From NCBI RefSeq assembly GCF_014805685.1, contig NC_060899.1, forward strand, positions 9,292,790 through 9,356,789: 64,000 nt of DNA, read 5' to 3'. Below are positions 49,541 to 64,000 of the stretch, in pieces. Position 1 is the stretch's first letter; each line of letters begins with the position of its first letter. The translations under genes were made by a program, and so were the position numbers. The notes beneath the pieces are model-generated. The model saw only the letters and a program-made list of their open reading frames with translations, was not told the DNA's origin and did not search any database. This DNA is from Silurus meridionalis. Its lineage: Eukaryota > Chordata > Actinopteri > Siluriformes > Siluridae.

Positions 49541-50935
49541 ATGACCTCTACAGCGTGGATAGTTTTAACAGCTTTCTGGTTTCATTTGTCAGACGCTAAC
49601 TGTCCTCCAGGATGCCTGTGCACCTCGGACATTGTAAACTGTGGGTCTGTAGGTATGGAGAGATTTCCCTCTGTATTACCCCCCACCACTTCAACCCTAG
49701 ACATCAGCCACAACCGGCTCACATGGCTGGCACCAGGCACCTTTCATGGACTGTTCAGGCTGAATGTCCTGCGCATTGCTCATAACCAAATTTCTCTGCT
49801 CAGTCCAGCAGCCTTCCACAACACTAGCACTCTACATCATCTTGACCTCTCATCCAACAGACTGCAGATAGTGGGGAAACACCCTTTCCAAGACCTGCTG
49901 GGGTTGGAAGAACTACTACTTTACAACAACCACATAACCCACGTGGAAAACAATGCTCTGGTGGGATTGAGCAACCTGAAGAAGGTTTACCTGAGCCTCA
50001 ACCAAATTACAGACTTCCCCTTTTTCTCCATTCGCAAACATAGCCATCCTAAGATGGTCACTCTTGACCTCTCATCTAACCGCATAACACAACTGCCTCT
50101 GGACGATATTGTTCTGTTGCCTTTAACTTTACGAAGAGGCTTGTTCATACATAATAACAGCTTGGAATGTGACTGTTCCACATATCGTATTTTTTGGCAC
50201 TGGGAAAAAGAAGGTTATGAAGCTGTAAGAGATTTTAAGAATGAATATTCATGTAGAATGTTTGGAGATCCACTCACCTCAGTCAACTTCCTCCACAGCC
50301 CTCGCTTCTTTGATAACTGCACTATTGAAAAGATGATTTCTTTGATTTCTCCCAAAGCTGACATGATAGTCTATGAAGGGGATCAGGTCAGATTAGATTG
50401 TACTGGTACACTCAGTAATGTGGTTCTCTCTTACTCTTGGGTTATTCCTCACCAAGACAACATGACTTACTTGATTCAAAATGGTACTCTGCAGCTGAAA
50501 AAAGATGGCAGTCTGGAAATCCTATCTGTCCAGATGCGAGACTCAGGAATCTACCGCTGCCTAACTGTGGACAAGGTCAGGATGACCAACGAAACTCGTG
50601 AAGTAAACCTAACTGTATATCCTCAGCTTTTAAGAACAGAACCTTTCAGCACCGGTTACACCACACTAATGAGTTGTGCCATCACTCTCGTTCTCATACT
50701 TGTGTATCTATATTTAACCCCTTGTAGGTGTGGCTGCTGCAGAGCCCCACCAAACTCATCAACAATCTCTAGCTTTCGTGAGGACCACCAGTCTCTGGCA
50801 TTCATCTTTGGAGTTTCACCAACTGCAAATTTGAAGCTAATGGATAAATCTAACCTAGACAAACATTTGGTGTTCCTTGAGCCACTCATGGAGGAAACAA
50901 ATACGCACCTTACAGCAGAGGGTAAAGCTGACTAG
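49541..50935 (+). CDS. amigo3: AMIGO-family LRR/Ig transmembrane adhesion protein
   Basis: A complete 464-residue type I membrane protein lies in one exon. Visible parts in order: signal peptide about 1-19; LRRNT cysteine cluster (CPPGCLC, about 21-34); about six leucine-rich repeats, 45-205; LRRCT cap (LECDC through NC, 208-260); one Ig C2 domain (VRLDC ... GIYRC, 275-345); transmembrane helix about 373-392; then YLYLTPCRC and an approximately 70-residue tail. The YLYLTPCRC junction and the six-LRR-plus-one-Ig layout are AMIGO hallmarks. Six N-glycosylation sequons lie outside the membrane (N94, N205, N307, N314, N350, N356), plus a possible one at N259 (NCT). AMIGO proteins mediate homophilic and heterophilic adhesion, mainly in neurons. 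The start is the ATG at 49541; the frame is open upstream only to a TTG, and a splice acceptor lies at 49497-49498. Human AMIGO genes also keep the whole ORF in one exon. Synteny with klhdc8b and tasor favours amigo3 over amigo1/2. Convergent with tasor. Confidence 0.9.
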   Translation: MTSTAWIVLTAFWFHLSDANCPPGCLCTSDIVNCGSVGMERFPSVLPPTTSTLDISHNRLTWLAPGTFHGLFRLNVLRIAHNQISLLSPAAFHNTSTLHHLDLSSNRLQIVGKHPFQDLLGLEELLLYNNHITHVENNALVGLSNLKKVYLSLNQITDFPFFSIRKHSHPKMVTLDLSSNRITQLPLDDIVLLPLTLRRGLFIHNNSLECDCSTYRIFWHWEKEGYEAVRDFKNEYSCRMFGDPLTSVNFLHSPRFFDNCTIEKMISLISPKADMIVYEGDQVRLDCTGTLSNVVLSYSWVIPHQDNMTYLIQNGTLQLKKDGSLEILSVQMRDSGIYRCLTVDKVRMTNETREVNLTVYPQLLRTEPFSTGYTTLMSCAITLVLILVYLYLTPCRCGCCRAPPNSSTISSFREDHQSLAFIFGVSPTANLKLMDKSNLDKHLVFLEPLMEETNTHLTAEGKAD

Positions 50936-51163
50936 AAGACTAGAAGGATCATATGCAGCACATGATAACAACCACTGAATTTTTCAGGTTTTTCATTGTT
51001 CTTAAAAAAGTCTGCTACAATTTGATATGCAAATGCTGGAAAAATGAAAATGATGTCTATTTTGACTGCATTTACCTCTATTTATCCCACTAAAAGAGTT
51101 CAGCATGTGCTCTAATAGACAGCTATGACTGCGGAATGTATTTTATGAATCTGGAAAATGACA

Positions 51164-51169
51164 AATAAA
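51164..51169 (+). promoter_or_regulatory. Poly(A) signal of the AMIGO gene
   Basis: AATAAA lies about 230 bases past the AMIGO stop codon, in AT-rich sequence. It is the first canonical hexamer on the plus strand after the ORF, implying a short 3' UTR of about 250 bases. Confidence 0.6.
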
Positions 51170-51189
51170 ATACTATTACTTTCTGTTAT

Positions 51190-52785
51190 TCTTCTATGAC
51201 ATTTCATAGTATACATTTATATTACAAACATCCATCTTGCTATAAAAGGGTCAAATTGTGTGAAGCAATGAAATATATATTGCTTAAGGCTTTGATGAAA
51301 TAGTGTTTGACTGGCACATAGCAGTGTAGGAGTGACTATATAGCAAACAATATAAAGACCAGGATTAATTCTCTTAATCATTTGCTTCGAAAATATTTTG
51401 GCAGCAAAATAGCATGACTGTATAGAATCACAACAGCACAGTCCACTAAATCTAGAACTGCAGTTAAATTTGGGACAGGTGTGGGATGAAGTTGTTTGTG
51501 TTGGCATCTTGTATTTAATGGTGAATCAAATGAAAACCTTAGGGCAAAAGTCTTCATACTCATGGTTTCTGGCAAATAAGTGATACAGGAACCTGTTTGT
51601 GTAATCTTAATTCGTTTTTCAGATAATTTAATCTGCACGGATGCCCTTTTAGACCTAAAAGAGTTTTCAAGAGCTCAGTAGTTACAATATATACATTCTC
51701 AAGATTCTGCTCATTATATTTTTAAACCATTTATATGTGTCATGTTCCATAAATTCCTATGAGGACTGTTACTTAGCCATAGCCCACGACAGTGTTGTCT
51801 AGCGGTCTTTGTCGTTAAAGTTTGTTGGTTTAATTTAGTTTTATTTAGATTAGTTAAGTGTTTAGCACTATTTGCTGCTGGTTTATGCTGTGATTTAAAT
51901 ATATAACATTTACAGAAGAAATTAAATCTTTGATGCTTAAATATGGCAAGTGTGCAGAGGCAAAGCTGCACTTAGTTATATAACAGGCTTGCTCATAGAC
52001 CCCTTCCCACACACACAGTGTCAATGCATTGCATTGCAGGGATGACCAGATTATCTGAGCAGGGACATGAACAGATCTGAATTTACCAGATTACTCTAAG
52101 AATAATGTGGGTGTTTGACAATTTTCAAGCTTTGCTTTGTCCTTTTTCTCATCTCTCAAATCTCACAAAATGAAAGTGCAGATAAAAGTGGGCAGGCCAT
52201 TCACTTATATGTAAATCATGCAAATTCAATTGAGATGTAGCAGGCAAAGATGTGGTTTCATAGCAGCAAAGCCAGTTTTATACTGTGTCAATTCTCCTTT
52301 ATTCCAAAAGTCAACAATCATTCCATGCTTGATTATTTAATGAAAATCCTTGTGTGATACCTGCAATACCAGCAATTTTTTTTTTTTTTAATAAAAAAAA
52401 TTATAAATGGAACTTTGATCCCTTAATGTCCAAATAATTGAGGAAATTAAAGGAGATATTCTGACTGCTGTCACAATGAAACTGTTTCTTTTTAATTGTA
52501 CTTTTTTTTTGCATTGTTATTCCAATACTGTATGTGTAGCTGTTCCATGAATTTTGTGTCACCTTACTTGCTCTTCTGTAAATGGCTTAATTTAAAATTA
52601 TTAAATACCACATATTTTGATTAACCAGGCTTCAAGATCTTGTATGAATTGGTTCTTTATTAAATTTAGTCAATTTGCAGTACAATATTATAAAGAATAA
52701 TGCAACCTCTTGGTCCATATGTAAAAGGGATCTCTCTCTCTCTCTTTTTTGGGTGAGTTAAACATGCTCTTGAGTAACCAGTGAC
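51190..52785. other. Region downstream of the AMIGO gene, no recognisable gene
   Basis: AT-rich DNA without supported features apart from short homopolymer runs. Confidence 0.5.
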
Positions 52786-52846
52786 TTCTCTCATCTCCTC
52801 TCATCTCCTCTCATCTCCTCTCATCTCCTCTCATCTCCTCTCCTCT
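52786..52846. repeat. 10-bp minisatellite (TCATCTCCTC)n
   Basis: Five exact 10-bp units plus partial units at both ends; a (CT)n tract lies just before at 52731-52746. Confidence 0.95.
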
Positions 52847-52854
52847 GTAGTTAA

Positions 52855-52975
52855 TGTAAACCGTCTGCTACACTGACACTGGACTACAGTTTGCATTTGA
52901 TCATAATCACTGCACACCTCAACATCGTTTAGCTGTAATAAATGGACATTCAGTGCCACCCAGATTACACAACAC
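52855..52975 (-). repeat. Family R repeat fragment, inverted
   Basis: The reverse complement reads GGCACTGAATGTCCATTTAT and AACGATGTTGAGGTGTGCAG, matching 35110-35150. Confidence 0.7.
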
Positions 52976-52999
52976 ATTAACCCATGAGGCTGATAACTA

Positions 53000-53330
53000 C
53001 AATTGCAGAACTCCAATTCTGTCAGTCAAAAACATAAAAAAAGTTTGACTGCAGTGGGCACAGGCTCACCAAAACTAGACAGTAAGAATGGAAAAAACTG
53101 GTGTGGACTGATGAATATAAATTCCTGATGAGGTACATAGATGTTTGTGCAAGCATTTTGCACTAGTAGCATGAATCCATAGACCTGCCTTGTGTCAACA
53201 GTCCAGACTGGTGAAGGTGGTGCAATGGTGTTGGGAATGTTTGTTTTGTATAATGCTACATAGATAATGCTCCTTAGAACCCTAACCAATTTGGGCATAG
53301 GGATAATGAGGCACTCCATGCCTTCACCTA
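53000..53330 (+). mobile_element. Tc1-like transposase fragment (family 3)
   Basis: CTGCAGTGGGCACAGGCTCA, CTGGTGTGGACTGATGAATA and TGTCAACAGTCCAGACTGGT with GGTGCAATGGTGTTGGGAAT follow the middle of a fish Tc1-like transposase (WSDE-type catalytic block onward). Frameshifted. Confidence 0.75.
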
Positions 53331-53414
53331 TTCAATTTGATTCTTTGAATTCAGAAAACTACATAATTTGCTAAGGAATCTGTGATGGAACATTTAATAC
53401 CACCAGTGAGGAAT

Positions 53415-53690
53415 GTGATTGCGTTTTGGAGAAAAGGTGAGGGATTAAGCACAATTGAGATGGTTTGGAAATGTGCAGAGGAGGGCCATGGGGTACATCG
53501 GTATTAGAATGCTGAGGATGGAGCCACCAGGAAGGAGGAAGGAGGCGGTTTATGGATGTGGTGAGGGAAGACATGCAGGTAGTTGGTTTGAAAGAGGCAG
53601 ATGAAGAGGACAGGGGGGGTATGGAGACGGATGATCCTCTGTGGCAACCCATAATGGGAGCAGACGAAAGAAGAAGAATAAGAGAGTGGC
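53415..53690 (+). mobile_element. RTE-like LINE, short 3' end
   Basis: TTGAGATGGTTTGGAAATGT to AACCCATAATGGGAGCAGAC followed by GAAAGAAGAAGAA matches the last 270 bases of the LINE at 36425-38724. A heavily 5'-truncated insertion. Confidence 0.85.
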
Positions 53691-53826
53691 ATGTGATACA
53701 TTATTATACAATAATAATATCTTAATTAACATGTAGAAATTCATTCAGTTGTATACGTGGGATTAAACTGAATAGGCAAACACATAACAAATAAAGTGAA
53801 GAATCAATTAAAAAAATAAAGCAACA

Positions 53827-53854
53827 TATTTATTTATTTATTTATTTATTTATT
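53827..53854. repeat. (TTTA)n microsatellite
   Basis: Seven TTTA units. Confidence 0.9.
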
Positions 53855-55159
53855 CCTAGGGACGCTTTGGGCTGAAAGTCATCCATGCTGGAGAAAGACA
53901 ATAGGTCCAGGGTAGAACAAGATGGTAGTGGAGAAAGAATGCAATACATAAGAGGCTGTAATGTGGGTTTCTAACAGTAGGTGCAGTGGGAAGGTGTAGC
54001 AAAATGGAAGATAGGCTGTGAGGATTTGTGAAAGAAGGAAGTTTGTTGATTAAGTATTGCAGGAGCAGTGGCAGCCTTACCAGGATGTAACCCTTGTTCC
54101 CGGTCAGCCTCTCTAACACATACAGTGTCTGTAAGGTCAGTCTCAATCAGGAATGGTACACATGGAATCACAGTGAATTTCTTAAAATTCCCTTCCATCC
54201 TAGAAAAAAAAAAAGGTGCTAATTCTCTGAAACCACAAACAAAAGAAAACGTTACAGACAAGCCTTTGTCTTGGAGAGGATCAAAGAGGTTTCCTTATCA
54301 CGCGAGCAAGGCCAGCTTAGCTTATCATTGGAAATTGCTGGTTGATATAAGCAGACAGCATAAACAGTATGTTATACTAGCTGTGAAGCATGTTCAGCAT
54401 AGTACAGATGTTTATGCTCAAGTGCCTCATCAACACCACCTTATAAGGGAACCAGTGAAATCAATGATCCATAATTTAGGATGTTCTAACTGGAGCATCA
54501 TAGTCTGCCCTGTGGAAGTGGGATGCAGTGGCTTTGAGGAACATTTATAATCAGACTCTTCAAAGACTTGGGGATTAGAGCCTGGAGACTGTGCCCTGCC
54601 ATCAAGGTTTCTCAGAGGCAGCAGAGAGAAGTAGCCAGTGGCTGTGGATTTAAAAAAAAAAAAAAGCGTTACCTCCAGCTTGGCATTGATGACAAGACAC
54701 AAAGGGGAGGATTCTAAGGCACTAGAATTAATTTAGCCCTCTGGAGGTGCAGTGGGATTTTCAACAAGAGGTGAGCACTAAAATATATTCCAAAAAAGTG
54801 GTAATGTCTGGTAACACATGGATCACCTGAAGAGAAGAGGCTGGAAGAAAGAGACACAGGCGACAGTTCACCAAGCAGAGCTTTCTATATTACTTTTAAT
54901 TTTCACAATTTTCCTCTCACCAGAGTGCACTCGTCTTTCTCTCAGCTTGGTGTCTCACTCTTCTTTAATCGGCGTCAGAGGACTGAAACAGAGCGCCCTG
55001 ATTAGGGTCTTCTGCAGGTGTGGCTCACCGCTGCCACAGTCATAATATAAGGTTTGGTTTAGTCTTAATTTTGATTATTGACATCTGTCACGTGCAATTG
55101 GGTGAGTTATGCAGCAATTTCATTTGGGTATTTCTACAATTACACATAGAAATAGTGAG
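53855..55159. other. No recognisable gene
   Basis: Longest frame is 160 codons (54068-54550, plus) with no motif or splice context; probably chance. Confidence 0.4.
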
Positions 55160-55330
55160 AATATCCCATTTGAACAGTCATGGCATTCAGAAATAGATTT
55201 GGAAAGTCCTTTGTGAGTGCCAGCATATTTAGAAGCACAATCCATAAGCCTGGAAAAGCATCAGGGGGGAAAAAAAGTCTTCATGCAGTTATTGCAGCAA
55301 GAGATACACAAACAAATCCGTCATCTTTGT
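55160..55330 (+). mobile_element. Possible Tc1-like 3' fragment (family 2)
   Basis: GCCTGGAAAAGCATCAG and TTCATGCAGTTATTGCAGCA resemble the transposase C-terminus of family 2. Short and diverged. Confidence 0.4.
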
Positions 55331-55449
55331 CTACATTTTTTTGGTTTGCCTACAAAAGTGTCATTGTTTAAATTGTTTCATAGAACTATATATAAATTAG
55401 CTCTGATATGCCATTACCTTAGAAAGAGACTACATGGTTGAATATATAA

Positions 55450-55810
55450 ACCAGAAACATAGGTGTTTACGCATAGACTCGTAGCATTACAACAATCTCC
55501 CTTTACTGGAATCACGGTGTACAAACCTGTACTAGCAGAACGATGCCTCTCTGCCAAAAGTAAGGTACATGAACACATGGTTTGAAGAGCTTCAATGGTC
55601 TGCAAAGCGCCCTGAGCTCTCTGAACAACTTTGGGATGAAGTGAAACAATGACTGTACTTTACCACAGTTCAAAATTATGTGGAAAGTCTTTATAAAAAG
55701 TGGAGGCTGTTACAGTGGCAAAAGGGACCAACTCAGTTTTAACACCAATGGGTTTGGAATGGACACATACAAGCAAATGGCTGCATACGTACTTTTAAGA
55801 ATAAAGTGTA
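55450..55810 (+). mobile_element. Tc1-like transposase fragment (family 4)
   Basis: AAGAGCTTCAATGGTCTGCA, CCTGAGCTCTCTGAACAACT and GGACCAACTCAGTTTTAACA with AATGGGTTTGGAATGG fit the C-terminal end and 3' flank of another fish Tc1-like family. No open frame. Confidence 0.6.
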
Positions 55811-56249
55811 AATGAACAGTGAGATTATAGTGTTATTAACCTTAAAAGTGTTGCTTCTCTACTGCTGTGTTTTAAAATGACAGATTACAGTGCTTTTTGC
55901 TACTTATAGCTACATGCTTTCGATCAGACCTTGGGAGAAAGAACTTGACTTGACTTGAAAAGTCCCTGAATGAAAGAATTGTAACTGTTCTTTAATTAAC
56001 AATGGGCAATATATTGATGAAATTAATACACAAACTCTCCCTGTTTAAGAGAAATGTATGAAACAGGGCAGTTATATTCCAAATCTACAAAAGTGTACGA
56101 CGAAAAAAACAAAAACAAAATCATCTCTACAAGATGATGACATCTGTGCCAAGCAAGAGAAAAGCTGCCCTCTGTTGGCCAGCCAGCAAAAGAAATTGAG
56201 CTTCAACAGACTCAAAAGACATCTGTAAACAATCAATCCTTGCATTAAA

Positions 56250-56255
56250 CACACA

Positions 56256-56313
<58 letters not shown>
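56250..56313. repeat. (AC)n microsatellite
   Basis: About 31 AC units downstream of tasor. Confidence 0.95.
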
Positions 56314-56314
<1 letters not shown>

Positions 56315-56350
56315 GCTAACATACCCAACACAATGTTTGATACAACCTTG

Positions 56351-56378
56351 TTTAATAGAACATTTGTACAACCAAGAA

Positions 56379-56426
<48 letters not shown>

Positions 56427-56783
56427 TAAAATTAAGTGATTCACAATTTCCTTTTTAAAAAAATATTGTCTGCATTTTGCCCCTTGTTCACTATCCATTT
56501 TGAAAATTATAAACACAAAAGAAACAAAACAAAACAACAACAAAAAAAATACATTGAAAGGTAATTACATTTCTTGGCGATATAAATATAGTGGTCTGAA
56601 CAAGGTTTCAAACAACTCGTTAAAGAAGAGTCACGGGCCTGGACGCATTCTGATTTGATGAACAAATGGTACAAAACCAATTTTTTTTTTTCTTTTTTCT
56701 TTCTTAAATTTAATGTGCTCTTCATGTTGAATATATACATTCTGTATGGCAGTAGTCTGTAAGTCCTGACTGCTCCCAACATT
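56351..56783 (-). other. tasor 3' UTR region
   Basis: Minus-strand sequence after the tasor stop. ATTAAA-type poly(A) hexamers occur at 56709-56714 and 56351-56356; no canonical AATAAA was seen. A run of 42 A on the plus strand (56382-56423) is poly(T) in the transcript direction, so it is not a genomic poly(A) tail of this gene. Confidence 0.4.
56382..56423. repeat. Poly(A) tract
   Basis: 42 uninterrupted A on the plus strand, downstream of the tasor stop. Confidence 0.95.
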
Positions 56784-63053
<6,270 letters not shown>

Positions 63054-63175
63054 CTGTGAAAAAAGAAAAAAAAAATTACTTGAAATAAATGTAAAAAGTA
63101 TCATAGGAATCAGCACATTGGAATAGAAGTCTTTCAACCTAATCGACCTGCCTACAAAAATTATTTAGAAAAAAT

Positions 63176-63473
63176 TACAGTAATCCCGTTTATCGCAGTG
63201 GTTTCATACCAAAGCCGCCGGAGATAAACGAAAAACCACGATAAACGGATGCCACCCCAAAAATGCTATTTTATGTATTAAGTACTGTACTGTATTAACA
63301 TTTTACTTCAATGAATAATTCTATTTTATAAATATATACATTTTTTGGTCTCTCGTGCTATCCGCGAGGCCGGGAAAATCAGCTAAACTAATTAGTTATG
63401 TGGCAAATGCAATTCCGCAATAAACCAGGGGCGCAAGATTCGAACGTAAATTCGTAAAGCGTAAATTACTGTA
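63176..63473. mobile_element. Nonautonomous pogo/Tigger-like element (MITE)
   Basis: TACAGTAATCCCGTTTATCG at the left and CGTAAATTACTGTA at the right form short terminal inverted repeats (TACAGTAAT/ATTACTGTA), with AT-rich DNA between and no ORF. CpG-containing ends resemble Tigger-type derivatives. Sits in the tasor intron upstream of 63053. Confidence 0.65.
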
Positions 63474-63864
63474 TTAAAAAACAATTACATAAAAATGTCA
63501 CGCAAAGATATACTGATACTAGTTAATGCAACGTTATTATAAGCAGTCTAATTATCACAAAAAGTTTTACAAATAAAAGTAATTTCTATGTGTAACATTA
63601 AACTGGAAACAATATAGAATAATTATATATGTTATGAATAATGTCAGCTCCTTTTACAAACATAATATAATGTGCAAACTCATATCTAGCCATGTCTTCT
63701 TTTGTCTCCCATTTAGAATATAAAAATTCAACAGAATTGGGCAACAAAATTAGTGAGTTTTGCCATATTTGTGTCTATCACTATATGTGTCAATGACAAA
63801 ACAGATGATAAAGACAAATATTAACATAGATCATTATTTGGCACTGCAAATATGTGCAAGTATA

Positions 63865-64000
63865 TACTGTAATTTCCGGACTATTAAGCGCACCCAAATA
63901 TAAGCCGCACCCACTAAATTTTGCAAAGATTTTTATTTTGAATATAAATAAGCCGCACCTGTCTATAAGCCATATAAACATTGAAACTAATGAACTTTAC
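63865..64000. mobile_element. DNA-transposon terminus, cut by window edge
   Basis: TACTGTAATTTCCGGACTAT, TATAAGCCGCACCCACTAAA and repeated AAGCCGCACC are a terminus seen widely in animal genomes. Only one end is in the window. Confidence 0.5.

Noticed and set aside
50656..50889. Antisense ORF inside the AMIGO gene
   Set aside because: Shadow of the real frame.
54068..54550. 160-codon plus-strand ORF
   Set aside because: No recognisable motif or splice signals; composition fits chance.
56382..56423. Poly(A) as a retroposed cDNA tail
   Set aside because: No cDNA-like or LINE/SINE sequence lies 5' of it on the plus strand; it is a plain homopolymer tract.

Overview
This 64 kb window reads as nuclear DNA of a teleost fish. 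Genes are sparse and split by introns with GT-AG borders. Intergenic DNA is AT-rich, full of long dinucleotide microsatellites, and crowded with fish-type Tc1/mariner transposons, non-LTR retrotransposons and tRNA-derived SINEs. Several repeat families resemble ones I associate with ostariophysan fishes (catfish and relatives), but that placement is an impression without a database search.

Three protein-coding genes can be supported. (1) The first coding exon of a kelch-repeat gene, most like klhdc8b, lies on the minus strand at 16678-17068; its other exons must lie left of the window. (2) A complete single-coding-exon gene for an AMIGO-family adhesion protein, probably amigo3, lies on the plus strand at 49541-50935. 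(3) The last seven coding exons of tasor, a HUSH-complex component, lie on the minus strand at 56784-63053 and join in perfect phase; the 5' part lies right of the window. The human orthologues of all three are on 3p (KLHDC8B and AMIGO3 at 3p21.31, TASOR at 3p14.3), which supports the calls. One more exon-like ORF at 27995-28395 (-) has a good splice acceptor but I could not identify it.

Layout. 1-16.6 kb: the large klhdc8b intron, with Tc1 remnants, an internally deleted RTE-type LINE, a SINE and a pogo/Tigger-like element. 16.7-32 kb: klhdc8b exon, microsatellites, an L1-like LINE fragment, a second LINE 3' end, Tc1 fragments, and a CpG-rich block at about 31.9-32.7 kb that may be a promoter. 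34.7-38.7 kb: unnamed fish repeats and a 2.3 kb RTE-like LINE copy. 40.9-46.2 kb: a nested pile of IS630/Tc1-type elements with long inverted arms, two tRNA-Glu-derived SINEs and a split unnamed repeat. 47.4-48.6 kb: a Tc1 copy. 49-51.2 kb: amigo. 52.8-55.8 kb: transposon fragments. 56.4-63.1 kb: tasor, with a 950-bp IS630-like copy in its last intron. 63.1-64 kb: two transposon ends.

There is no operon or functional gene cluster. The three genes act separately (cytoplasmic kelch protein, membrane adhesion protein, nuclear silencing factor). The most informative non-genic signals are the SINE/LINE pair sharing a 3' tail and the nested foldback region. I found no convincing evidence of a new biological system.
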